Positions 1 to 6,241 of a DNA stretch of 64,000 nucleotides are shown piece after piece. Every line of letters starts with the position of its first letter. Position 1 is the stretch's first letter. The notes beneath the pieces were generated by a model. The model searched no databases. It saw nothing but the letters and a program-made list of their open reading frames with translations, and was not told the origin of the DNA. The stretch comes from ZC4RG35 sp964571765. GTDB taxonomy: Bacteria; Actinomycetota; Acidimicrobiia; Spongiisociales; ZC4RG35. The translations under genes were made by a program, and so were the position numbers. The stretch lies in contig CAZNDH010000005.1 in assembly GCA_964571765.1 (NCBI GenBank), forward strand, positions 1 through 64,000. The letters run 5' to 3'.

Positions 1-259
1 TCCATGCATGATCGACTCTGAACATCTGCCGGGCAAACATGCCCGCCGCCAGCGCCACCAAAATGCCGGCCCCGATGAACATGCCGAGGTACCAGACCTC
101 TGCCAGCCCACCAAGGAACCACTCGGCCGGCACGTAGTACATCCAGGCCCCAACAGCAGCCGCCACCAGCCCAACGATCCCGAGGGTCCACTCGGTGATG
201 CGCTCGCGGCGCGGCATACGGGTGAAGTCTGCCGTGTGACGCTCTCTGAGCACCGTCAT
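1..259 (-). CDS. Small integral membrane protein, C-terminus cut by window edge
   Basis: The reverse strand reads an open frame of at least 86 residues that runs off the left edge. It starts at ATG 259, preceded five bases upstream by a strong ribosome site (GGGAGGTGG, 265-273). The N-terminus is charged and basic (about residues 1-22). Two hydrophobic segments follow, at about 25-43 and 56-76, separated by a tryptophan- and tyrosine-rich loop. I recognise no family. It could be a small membrane protein or the N-terminus of a larger one. The clear Shine-Dalgarno site is notable because many neighbours lack one. Confidence 0.6.
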   Translation of the reverse strand, partial: MTVLRERHTADFTRMPRRERITEWTLGIVGLVAAAVGAWMYYVPAEWFLGGLAEVWYLGMFIGAGILVALAAGMFARQMFRVDHAW

Positions 260-427
260 GGCATCCACCTCCCTTCGTTGGCCTCGCCCAGCTCTTGGGC
301 GTCGGCCAACACGATCATCACCATCCTCGCTCCTCTCGACCAGGGCATTTAGTCCCTACCCGACCAGCACAACGTCATGCCCACGGGTCGCTTCGGCTCT
401 AGCCTTCCCGGATGCGCCTGCCTGCCG

Positions 428-1324
428 ATGACGAGAGCTGATCCATACTGGCCCCGGGCCGACACCTGGCTGGCGGGTGACTCCGACCACCCCGATCTCC
501 TGGTGGTCGGGGTTCCCTCATCGGCAGCGTCCATCTCCTCATCGCGGGCCGACCTGGCACCCCTGGTGATGCGAGAAAGGTTGTCCCGATTCTCCACGTT
601 CCATGGAGAGACCACCGCCGATCTTGCCGCGGTGGCCGTTCGTGACCTGGGCAATTGGCCGGTGGCGCCCCTGGGCATGGAAGAAGTGCCGACAGCGGTG
701 ATGGAGCTGGCTTCATCGCTCCCTACCTCCGACCTGGTGATCTTTCTCGGTGGTGACAATGCCGTCACCCGCCCTTTGGTCGCCTCACTCGGCGACCTCG
801 GCAAGTTGGGAGTGATCACCTTCGACGCCCACCACGATGTGCGGTCCCTGGAGAACGGGCCTACCAACGGCACGCCGATCCGGGGGCTCATCGAGGAGGA
901 GGGACTGCCCGGTGGCAACGTGGTCCAGATCGGGATCCACTCCTTCGCCAACTCTGCCCCGTATCGCGCCTACTGCGAGGACCAGGGCATCTCGGTGGTG
1001 ACGGTTGCCGACGTGGAGGGGACAGGGATGACGGCGGTCGTAGATGGGGCCTTCGATCGTCTTGCCGGGTGTGACCGGGTCTATGTCGATGTCGATATCG
1101 ACGTGCTCGACCGGGCCCTGGCCCCGGGCTGTCCCGGGTCGAGACCGGGAGGTTTGACTGTGCGGCACCTGGCCGAAGGAGTGTTGCGTTGTGCCGCCAA
1201 CCCGAAGGTGGTGGCCATGGACTTCGTCGAGGTCGACCCCGAGGCCGACATCGGCTTTCTCACCGTCGACACCATGGCCCACCTGTTCCTCACCGCGGCA
1301 GCCGGTTTGGCCACTCGAAATTGA
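428..1324 (+). CDS. Arginase/agmatinase/formimidoylglutamase-family hydrolase
   Basis: This is a ureohydrolase-fold enzyme expected to hydrolyse a guanidino or formimino group with a binuclear manganese centre. From ATG 428 the metal motifs run GGDN (about residue 108), DAHHD (about 133), DVDID (about 221-225) and a late Glu in EVDPEAD. In arginases the first motif is GGDH, so the first metal-ligand His is Asn here. The substrate cannot be told from sequence. Formimidoylglutamate is plausible, but no other hut genes are nearby. An earlier in-frame ATG at 377 exists, but it adds a Cys/Gly-rich stretch unlike the family and lies upstream of a probable -10 (TAGCCT, 400-405). I therefore prefer 428. 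Confidence 0.85.
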   Translation: MTRADPYWPRADTWLAGDSDHPDLLVVGVPSSAASISSSRADLAPLVMRERLSRFSTFHGETTADLAAVAVRDLGNWPVAPLGMEEVPTAVMELASSLPTSDLVIFLGGDNAVTRPLVASLGDLGKLGVITFDAHHDVRSLENGPTNGTPIRGLIEEEGLPGGNVVQIGIHSFANSAPYRAYCEDQGISVVTVADVEGTGMTAVVDGAFDRLAGCDRVYVDVDIDVLDRALAPGCPGSRPGGLTVRHLAEGVLRCAANPKVVAMDFVEVDPEADIGFLTVDTMAHLFLTAAAGLATRN

Positions 1325-1346
1325 ACGGTCTCGAACAACCTCTGGG

Positions 1347-1850
1347 TCAGCGTCGTCGGCTCAAGTGATCCCAGATGGCGGGAAGGACCATGATGTCCTT
1401 GGGCCTGCCTGCGGCTTCCTTGGAGCGAGCCACGTCCTCCAGGTGCGCCAACTCGACCCTGGTGTCCCCCACCTCGACGGTGATCGCCCGGGCCGCCAGA
1501 TCGGGGTACCCCCCGGTGCCCGCCGGGACCACGGTGATGTCCAACGGGCCGTGCCTGGTGACCAGGTTGAGCACGGTCACCTCCCCGAGCATCTCGGCGG
1601 TGAGGCCACCTGGCACCGCGACCGGGTCGGAGCCGGTGACCCTGATCCGCGCACCGAGCTCGTCGAGGGCGATGGCGAGACGGCGTAGGTTGACGCGGCT
1701 CCGCTCCGGAGTGATGTCCACGTCCATGGTGGGAGGGACGGCGACGTCCCACAACTCGAGGGCGTAACCGCCCACCACGACAAATGCCACCCGGTGGCGG
1801 CCCAGCGTTTCCAGGATGGCCTCGGGGTCGACGCCCGGTGCAGCCATCAT
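1347..1850 (-). CDS. Nucleotidyltransferase-fold protein, possible toxin of a TA-like pair
   Basis: The 167-residue protein has the core signature of the DNA polymerase beta nucleotidyltransferase superfamily. A VVGGYAL glycine turn (about residue 26) is followed 14 residues later by a DVD metal motif (Asp43 and Asp45). Such stand-alone domains occur in AbiEii/MenT-like toxins and in uncharacterised nucleotidyltransferase families. They transfer nucleotides to tRNA, proteins or small molecules. The start ATG overlaps the stop of the upstream XRE regulator by four bases (ATGA at 1847-1850), so the two are translationally coupled. A toxin role is inference from the regulator-plus-nucleotidyltransferase arrangement. 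A metabolic or antibiotic-modifying enzyme is the alternative. Confidence 0.7.
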   Translation of the reverse strand: MMAAPGVDPEAILETLGRHRVAFVVVGGYALELWDVAVPPTMDVDITPERSRVNLRRLAIALDELGARIRVTGSDPVAVPGGLTAEMLGEVTVLNLVTRHGPLDITVVPAGTGGYPDLAARAITVEVGDTRVELAHLEDVARSKEAAGRPKDIMVLPAIWDHLSRRR

Positions 1851-2185
1851 CGACCTCTGATGCGCCGGAGCCGGGCATCGGCGGCACGTTGGCGGGATGC
1901 CCGATCGACCTCGACGCGAGTCTCATCGGGAAGCGCCTCCAGCCATTGCTGGTAGGCATCGTCGGACAGCGGTTCCAGACCCATCCTCATCTCGAAGCCG
2001 GCTGCAGCGAGGAGCCGCTGCAGGGTGGGCAGGGTGGGCTCCATCCTCCCAGTCTCGTAAGCAGAGATGGCCTGCTGAGTGACACCGGCCCGCTCGGCCA
2101 ACTCACGCTGGGTCAGTGCGGCCTTGTGTCGCGCCAGCCGGAGAAGCCCGGCAGCGACGGTGGGTGCGGCGTCGTATCTGGGCAT
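1847..2185 (-). CDS. XRE-family HTH regulator (antitoxin-like partner)
   Basis: The 112-residue protein has a canonical Cro/CI helix-turn-helix at about residues 20-55 (LTQRELAERAGVTQQAISAYE). A leucine-rich helix and a charged, Arg-rich C-terminal tail follow. It lies first in a two-gene operon and overlaps the nucleotidyltransferase start. Its upstream region carries repeated GTTTAC half-sites across the promoter, which fits autoregulation. Regulator-first order, tight coupling and small size resemble type II/IV toxin-antitoxin modules. Ordinary regulation of the downstream enzyme is also possible. Confidence 0.8.
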   Translation of the reverse strand: MPRYDAAPTVAAGLLRLARHKAALTQRELAERAGVTQQAISAYETGRMEPTLPTLQRLLAAAGFEMRMGLEPLSDDAYQQWLEALPDETRVEVDRASRQRAADARLRRIRGR

Positions 2186-2212
2186 GGGTGGAGGCTACAA
2201 CACAGTTTGGGC

Positions 2213-2246
2213 TGTTTACATAGTTGTCTTTGTTTACATAGTAAAC
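2213..2246 (-). promoter_or_regulatory. Promoter with overlapping operators for the XRE operon
   Basis: Read on the minus strand, a -35 TTTACT (2240-2245) and a -10 TATGTA (2217-2222) are separated by exactly 17 bp. This AT-rich patch stands out in GC-rich DNA. The palindrome GTTTAC-ATA-GTAAAC (2232-2246) covers the -35. A second copy of TGTTTACATAG (2213-2223, the first at 2231-2241, 18 bp apart) covers the -10. Direct plus inverted copies over both core elements are what an autorepressing XRE protein would bind. That assignment is inference. Confidence 0.55.
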
Positions 2247-2267
2247 GATGTTGCGGCACAGATACTC

Positions 2268-2424
2268 GGAGCGAGCGACGCAGGAGCGAGCGACNNNNNN
2301 NNNNNNNNNNNNNNNNNNNNNNNNNNNNNNNNNNNNNNNNNNNNNNNNNNNNNNNNNNNNNNNNNNNNNNNNNNNNNNNNNNNNNNNNNNNNNNGGAGCG
2401 AGCGACGCAGGAGCGAGCGACCCA
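2268..2424. repeat. 15-bp tandem repeat (minisatellite) interrupted by an assembly gap
   Basis: Four units of GGAGCGAGCGACGCA are visible, at 2268-2282, 2283-2294 (cut), 2395-2409 and 2410-2424 (last unit ending CCA). They flank a block of N on both sides in the same phase. The array lies between the XRE promoter and the 3' end of dusB. True length is unknown because assembly stopped inside it. The 15-bp period is a multiple of three, but I see no start or gene context that would make it coding. Confidence 0.85.
2295..2394. other. Scaffold gap of exactly 100 N
   Basis: One hundred consecutive N bases, the conventional placeholder for a gap of unknown size. It sits inside the 15-bp tandem repeat, which is the likely cause of the break. 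Distances across it should not be trusted. Confidence 0.99.
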
Positions 2425-2428
2425 GCGG

Positions 2429-3544
2429 CTAGCCACCGCTGACGGGGTCTTCGGCGCCAATGGGAAGGGGTGCCTCGATCTGTCGGCTGGTGAGAAACCC
2501 ATCAGGCACCCTTACCGGTCGAGGTCCTTGGCTGTGTCCCCGAACCATGGTGTGGGCCTCGACAGGGTATGGCACCTCGGGGTTCAGCTCGCCTACGAGG
2601 TCGGCGAGCTCGTCCACCGAGGTCACCCGGGAGAAGTCATCGCGCAGGGTCGGGCCCACCGGAAACCCCTTCAGATACCAGGAGGTGTGTTTGCGGAAGA
2701 GCGTGATCCCTCTGGGGCCGAAGTGGTCCTCGAGCAGACCGGCATGACGCACCATGATCTCGCTCACCTCTCCGAGGTTGGGTGGCTCCTTGGGCTCACG
2801 TCCGGCGAGAACGTCGGCCAGGTCGCGGAACAGCCAAGGACGGCCCAGGCAGCCGCGACCCACCACCACTCCATCGCACCCGGTGACAATCATCATCTCC
2901 AAGGCGTCGTCGGCGGTCCAGATGTCGCCATTGCCCAAGACCGGAATCGAGGAGACGGCTTTCTTGAGGGTAGCGATGGCCCCCCAGTCGGCCTCTCCCG
3001 AATAGAGCTGACGGGCGGTGCGAGCGTGAAGGGCGACCGCGGCAGCGCCCTCCTCTTCGGCGATCAGTCCGGTCTCGACGAAGGTCAGGTGGTCGTCGTC
3101 GATGCCCTTGCGGAACTTCACGGTGACCGGCACCGCCCCGGAGTTGGCCACCGCTGCCCGAACGATCGATCGGAACAGGTCGGTCTTCCAAGGCAGGGCG
3201 GCACCTCCGCCGTGACGGGTGACCTTGGCCATGGGACACCCGAAGTTCATGTCGATGTGGTCGACACCCACCCGCTCTACCAGGTGAGCCACCGCCTCAC
3301 TCAGCGAGCCCGGGTCGGTCCCGTAGAGCTGGATCGACCGGGGTCGCTCGTCCTCGGCGAAGCGGACCATGTCGAGGGTCTTGGGGTTACCCTCGACGAG
3401 GCCCCGGGCACCGATCATCTCCGAGACGTAGAGGCCGGCGCCGAACTCGCGGCACAACCTGCGGAAGGGAGCATTGGTGACCCCCGCCATCGGGGCGAGG
3501 ACCACGGGAGGCTCGACGAGCAGGGGTCCGATGGTGAGCGCCAT
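2429..3544 (-). CDS. dusB: tRNA-dihydrouridine synthase (DusB type)
   Basis: This is an FMN enzyme that reduces uridine to dihydrouridine in tRNA using NADPH. A TIM barrel begins with the LAPMAGVTNAPFR motif. The catalytic cysteine is in NFGCP (about residue 101), followed by the KVTRHGGGAAL loop. The phosphate-binding GNGDI and VVVGRGCLGRPW motifs follow, then a C-terminal helical tRNA-binding part. Length (371 aa) is usual for bacterial DusB. I chose ATG 3544 because TAGTAT (3553-3558) lies eight bases upstream, the leaderless pattern seen across this window. An earlier ATG at 3568 would lie upstream of that hexamer. The stop is four bases from the tandem repeat. Confidence 0.93.
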   Translation of the reverse strand: MALTIGPLLVEPPVVLAPMAGVTNAPFRRLCREFGAGLYVSEMIGARGLVEGNPKTLDMVRFAEDERPRSIQLYGTDPGSLSEAVAHLVERVGVDHIDMNFGCPMAKVTRHGGGAALPWKTDLFRSIVRAAVANSGAVPVTVKFRKGIDDDHLTFVETGLIAEEEGAAAVALHARTARQLYSGEADWGAIATLKKAVSSIPVLGNGDIWTADDALEMMIVTGCDGVVVGRGCLGRPWLFRDLADVLAGREPKEPPNLGEVSEIMVRHAGLLEDHFGPRGITLFRKHTSWYLKGFPVGPTLRDDFSRVTSVDELADLVGELNPEVPYPVEAHTMVRGHSQGPRPVRVPDGFLTSRQIEAPLPIGAEDPVSGG

Positions 3545-3552
3545 CGCCGCCG

Positions 3553-3604
3553 ATACTACTGGGGTCAACCTTGGTTGACAGAGCTCGGCGTGTCAACCTA
3601 GGAT
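3553..3604. promoter_or_regulatory. Divergent promoter with palindrome between dusB and the HTH/Clp-N operon
   Basis: Rightward: -35 TTGACA (3575-3580), 18-bp spacer, -10 TAGGAT (3599-3604), then seven bases to GTG 3612. Leftward: -10 TAGTAT (read from 3558 to 3553), eight bases before dusB ATG 3544. A perfect palindrome GTCAACC-TT-GGTTGAC (3564-3579) overlaps the rightward -35. A third half-site GTCAACC (3592-3598) abuts the rightward -10. Such placement suggests a repressor operator, plausibly for the HTH protein encoded immediately downstream. Confidence 0.65.
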
Positions 3605-3611
3605 GACAGTC

Positions 3612-3812
3612 GTGTCCTCACCGACGACCGTCACCTCCGACACCGATCCGTCCCAGGGCTTCGAGGCGGTGCTCGCCCTGAGGCGCCTGGCCGACCGACT
3701 CGAGGAGTCCCATGTGGCCAGGGCGCGGCGCCAGGGCTGGACCTGGCAGCAGATCGGGGACGCGTTGGGAGTCTCCCGACAGGCGGTCCACAAGAAGCAC
3801 GGCAGGTTGTGA
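3612..3812 (+). CDS. Small helix-turn-helix protein, partner of Clp-N protein
   Basis: A 66-residue protein. The second half reads ARRQGWTWQQIGDALGVSRQ, a clear HTH of the kind that recognises DNA with the QAVHKKH helix. The first half is an acidic then helical segment rich in Arg and Leu. I place the start at GTG 3612, seven bases after a strong -10, giving a leaderless message. The in-frame ATG at 3603 would overlap the -10 itself. The stop codon shares a base with the ATG of the next gene (TGATG). Pairs of a short HTH protein with a stand-alone Clp-N protein occur in actinobacteria. The likely role is control of its own operon, perhaps in response to protein damage. Confidence 0.75.
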   Translation: MSSPTTVTSDTDPSQGFEAVLALRRLADRLEESHVARARRQGWTWQQIGDALGVSRQAVHKKHGRL

Positions 3813-4294
3813 TGTTCGAGCGTTTCACCGGTGAAGCCCGGAGCACCGTGGTGGCCGCCCAGGTCGAGGCTGCCCACCGGTCGGACACCTACATCGGTGC
3901 CGAACACCTCCTGGTTGCGCTGTTCGATCCCGACGGCGGTGCGCTGGCGGACCTGGGCACGAGTGCCGACGACATCCGGCGGGCTTGGAGGAGTCTCGAG
4001 GAGGCCGCCCTCCGCTCGGTCGGGGTGATCGCCGATCCGGGGAAAAGCGGAAAGCCGTTCCCCCGACACAGGAAGCGTCATCTCCCCTTCACCGGATCGG
4101 CCAAGAAGGTGCTCGAGAACTCGCTTCGTGAAGCTGTCGCCCTCGAGGACCGCAGGATTCGCGCCGAGCACATTGCCCTGGCCTTGACCTCACTCCCGGG
4201 CACGGAGAGAGCGATCAGGATCCTGGACATGGCCGGTGTCGACCGCGAAGCGTTCCGTCGGGCGCTGCGGAGACGGATCGATCCGGCTGCCTAG
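3812..4294 (+). CDS. Stand-alone Clp N-terminal repeat-domain protein
   Basis: The 160-residue protein matches the double Clp-N repeat of ClpA/ClpC/ClpB. It begins MFERFTGEARSTVVAAQVEA, has GAEHLLVALF in the first repeat and a second repeat with RIRAEHIALAL. There is no AAA+ module, so it cannot be an ATPase. Family knowledge suggests an adaptor or substrate-binding role with Clp unfoldases, or signal sensing for the coupled HTH protein. The middle segment (about residues 70-90) is basic. A GTG at 3809 is an alternative start. The 3' end overlaps the convergent PaaI gene by four bases. Confidence 0.8.
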   Translation: MFERFTGEARSTVVAAQVEAAHRSDTYIGAEHLLVALFDPDGGALADLGTSADDIRRAWRSLEEAALRSVGVIADPGKSGKPFPRHRKRHLPFTGSAKKVLENSLREAVALEDRRIRAEHIALALTSLPGTERAIRILDMAGVDREAFRRALRRRIDPAA

Positions 4295-4701
4295 AAGGCA
4301 GCCAGGTCGTTGACGTTGTGTAGACGCACCTGGCTCTGCGCCACCAGCTTCCCGTCCTCCTCGCGGGTGATGTCAACCTGCCAAAGTTGCTGGCTTCGGC
4401 CCCGGTGCACCGGTGTGGCCTCGGCGAGGAGCACCCCGGATGTTGTGGGCCGGATGAAGTTGGTGTTGTTGCTCACACCCACCGCACCCGCCATGCCCTG
4501 CGCCATCGCCCACACCGCGGCCCCGGTAGAGGCGATCGTCTCGGCCAGGGTGCAGTACACCCCACCATGCACCACCCCGTAGGGCTGATGGTGGTCGTCG
4601 GTGAGCACCAGGCGACCAGCGGCGCGGTCCGGTGACCCCTCGGTGAGCTCAATTCCGGTGAGACCGACGAAGGTGGGGCGATCGAGGAACGGGTTCTCCA
4701 T
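4291..4701 (-). CDS. PaaI-family hotdog thioesterase
   Basis: A 136-residue single hotdog domain predicted to hydrolyse acyl-CoA thioesters. The diagnostic motif is GVVHGGVYCTLAETIAS, in which the His-Gly-Gly oxyanion loop is followed by the catalytic Glu on the long helix. The strand segment NTNFIRPTTSG is typical of the PaaI/YdiI group. I start at ATG 4701, whose A is shared with the TGA of the upstream lipoprotein gene (TGATG). An ATG at 4713 would overlap that gene further. Substrate is unknown; phenylacetyl-CoA or menaquinone-pathway thioesters are typical for relatives. Confidence 0.88.
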   Translation of the reverse strand: MENPFLDRPTFVGLTGIELTEGSPDRAAGRLVLTDDHHQPYGVVHGGVYCTLAETIASTGAAVWAMAQGMAGAVGVSNNTNFIRPTTSGVLLAEATPVHRGRSQQLWQVDITREEDGKLVAQSQVRLHNVNDLAAF

Positions 4702-5639
4702 CAGCTGCCGCATCCCATGTCGAGCTGTCTAACCGGCCCGCGATCGTCGTCGACATACTCCCACACCTCGACGTCGATCCCTTCGAAGTAGGCCGCGTTG
4801 ACCACGATCTCCATCTTGCCATCCCCGCTGAGGTCGCCGACGCCGCCGACGCTGAAGCCTATCGGGTAGGTGGTCTCGTCGGTGTTGACGGATTCGCCCA
4901 GGATGGCGGTGTGGACCACACCATGGGCGACCCGGCGTAGGAAAACCATCGAGTAGTCCCCTGCACGAGGCAGATAGTCGCCCTGAATGTCCTCCACCAC
5001 CACCAGCACCTCGTTGATACCGTCCCCCTCCAGATCTAACCGGTAGAGCTGCTTGACCCGGGGATTGCCCACCGGCAGGCCCCTGGCGGCGAGGAGGTCA
5101 CGGGCCAGCCCGGCATAGATCCCGTTGTCGGTGATCGACTCGAAGAGGTGGGGTCTCACCTCCCAGGGGGCGGAGATGGCAACGCCGTAGGGCCCGGGCC
5201 ACTCCCCGAGCAGATCAGGGTCCTCCAACTCGACGCCGATCCGATCCAGCGGAGCGCAGGTGAGCAGCTGGGGGCCACCCCGGGTGATCCTCACCGCCCC
5301 CAATGTCACCACCTGGTAATCCTCGCCACCGGCCACCGGGAGCTCTCCCTCGTCCTCGGCCGAGAGCCAGCGCCCATCCCACCAACCCAGGGCACCGAAT
5401 CCGGTGGTGATGAGGGGATGGGCGGCCCAATTCCCCTCCAGCCCGCCGGCCAAGGTGGTCGAGGTGGTCGAGGTGGTGGTCGTGGTGGTGGCGGCCACCG
5501 TGACCGAGGTGGAGACCGCGAGACTCGTGCTGGTGGCCAGGGTGGTGGTCATCTCCGTGGTGGTGGTGGTGCTCTCGAGGGCATCGTCGGGGCTGCAGGC
5601 GCCGACCATCACCGCCACGGCGAGAAGGATCCTTCGCAT
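4701..5639 (-). CDS. Predicted lipoprotein with threonine-rich linker
   Basis: A 312-residue exported protein. The N-terminus is a lipoprotein signal peptide ending VMVGAC (lipid-modified Cys15). A low-complexity Thr/Ser linker to about residue 65 follows, then a globular domain with no family I recognise. Near the C-terminus GDLSGDGKMEIVVNA resembles an FG-GAP/EF-hand-like calcium loop, and an earlier DLEGDGINEVLVVV repeats the pattern. A beta-propeller-like or calcium-stabilised fold is therefore possible. The start is supported by TAGGTT eight bases upstream of the ATG. It is coupled to the downstream thioesterase gene. Confidence 0.75.
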   Translation of the reverse strand: MRRILLAVAVMVGACSPDDALESTTTTTEMTTTLATSTSLAVSTSVTVAATTTTTTSTTSTTLAGGLEGNWAAHPLITTGFGALGWWDGRWLSAEDEGELPVAGGEDYQVVTLGAVRITRGGPQLLTCAPLDRIGVELEDPDLLGEWPGPYGVAISAPWEVRPHLFESITDNGIYAGLARDLLAARGLPVGNPRVKQLYRLDLEGDGINEVLVVVEDIQGDYLPRAGDYSMVFLRRVAHGVVHTAILGESVNTDETTYPIGFSVGGVGDLSGDGKMEIVVNAAYFEGIDVEVWEYVDDDRGPVRQLDMGCGS

Positions 5640-5650
5640 CCGGACGAAAC

Positions 5651-6241
5651 CTAACCGGCGACGCGGAATGTGCCCAGATCGAGCCCGTGACGTCCCAGGA
5701 GCCTGGGGAGGAGGTGGAGCGGCATACCGATCACGGTGAATGGGCTTCCGGACACCGATTCGACGAACAACCCGCCCCGACCCTGGAGGGCGTATCCCCC
5801 GGCCTTGTCCATCGGCTCTCCGGAAGCCACGTACTCCACTATCTCCTCTTCGGTCATGGGAAGGAAAGTCACCTCGGTGGCATCTACCGCCGAGTGGACC
5901 ACGGGTGCAGGTCCCTCATGGGTGGCCACCGCGATCCCGGTGAACACCTCGTGACTCTGTCCCTGGATCCGGCGCAGCATCGAGCGGGCCTCCTCGGGGT
6001 GAACCGGCTTGCCCAGGATCCTCCCCTCGTGAGCCACCGCGGTGTCACAGCCAACCACTACCGCACCGGGGACGACCACGGCGAGAGCCTTGTCGCGGGC
6101 GAGCCGCTCCACGAAGGCCTGGGGGTTCTCCTCGGGGAGCCGAGCCTCGTCGACCTCCGGGGGCTCCACCTCGAAGCTCACCCCGAGGATGGTCAGGAGA
6201 TCGGCCCGGCGTGAGGAGCTCGAGGCCAGCACCAGCCTCAT
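5651..6241 (-). CDS. maf: Maf-family nucleotide pyrophosphatase
   Basis: A 196-residue Maf/YhdE-type house-cleaning enzyme that hydrolyses non-canonical or dTTP/UTP nucleoside triphosphates. It begins with the family hallmark LASSSSRRADLL. A VVGCDTAVA motif with the catalytic Asp follows (about residue 70), then SHEVFTG and the late GYALQGRGGLFV. The start ATG 6241 overlaps the stop of the amidohydrolase gene (ATGA, 6238-6241). A much longer reading of the same frame is possible, but it would run antisense through the amidohydrolase gene and is not real. Confidence 0.93.
   Translation of the reverse strand: MRLVLASSSSRRADLLTILGVSFEVEPPEVDEARLPEENPQAFVERLARDKALAVVVPGAVVVGCDTAVAHEGRILGKPVHPEEARSMLRRIQGQSHEVFTGIAVATHEGPAPVVHSAVDATEVTFLPMTEEEIVEYVASGEPMDKAGGYALQGRGGLFVESVSGSPFTVIGMPLHLLPRLLGRHGLDLGTFRVAG

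Noticed and set aside
377..427. N-terminal extension of the arginase-family gene from ATG 377
   Set aside because: Sequence is unlike the family and the ATG lies upstream of the probable -10 at 400-405.
2268..2424. CRISPR array at the 15-bp repeats
   Set aside because: Units are contiguous with no spacers, and no cas genes are nearby; it is a tandem minisatellite.
1784..3601. Very long forward reading frame through the repeat and gap
   Set aside because: It is antisense to the XRE and dusB genes and crosses unknown bases; GC-rich DNA produces such open shadows.
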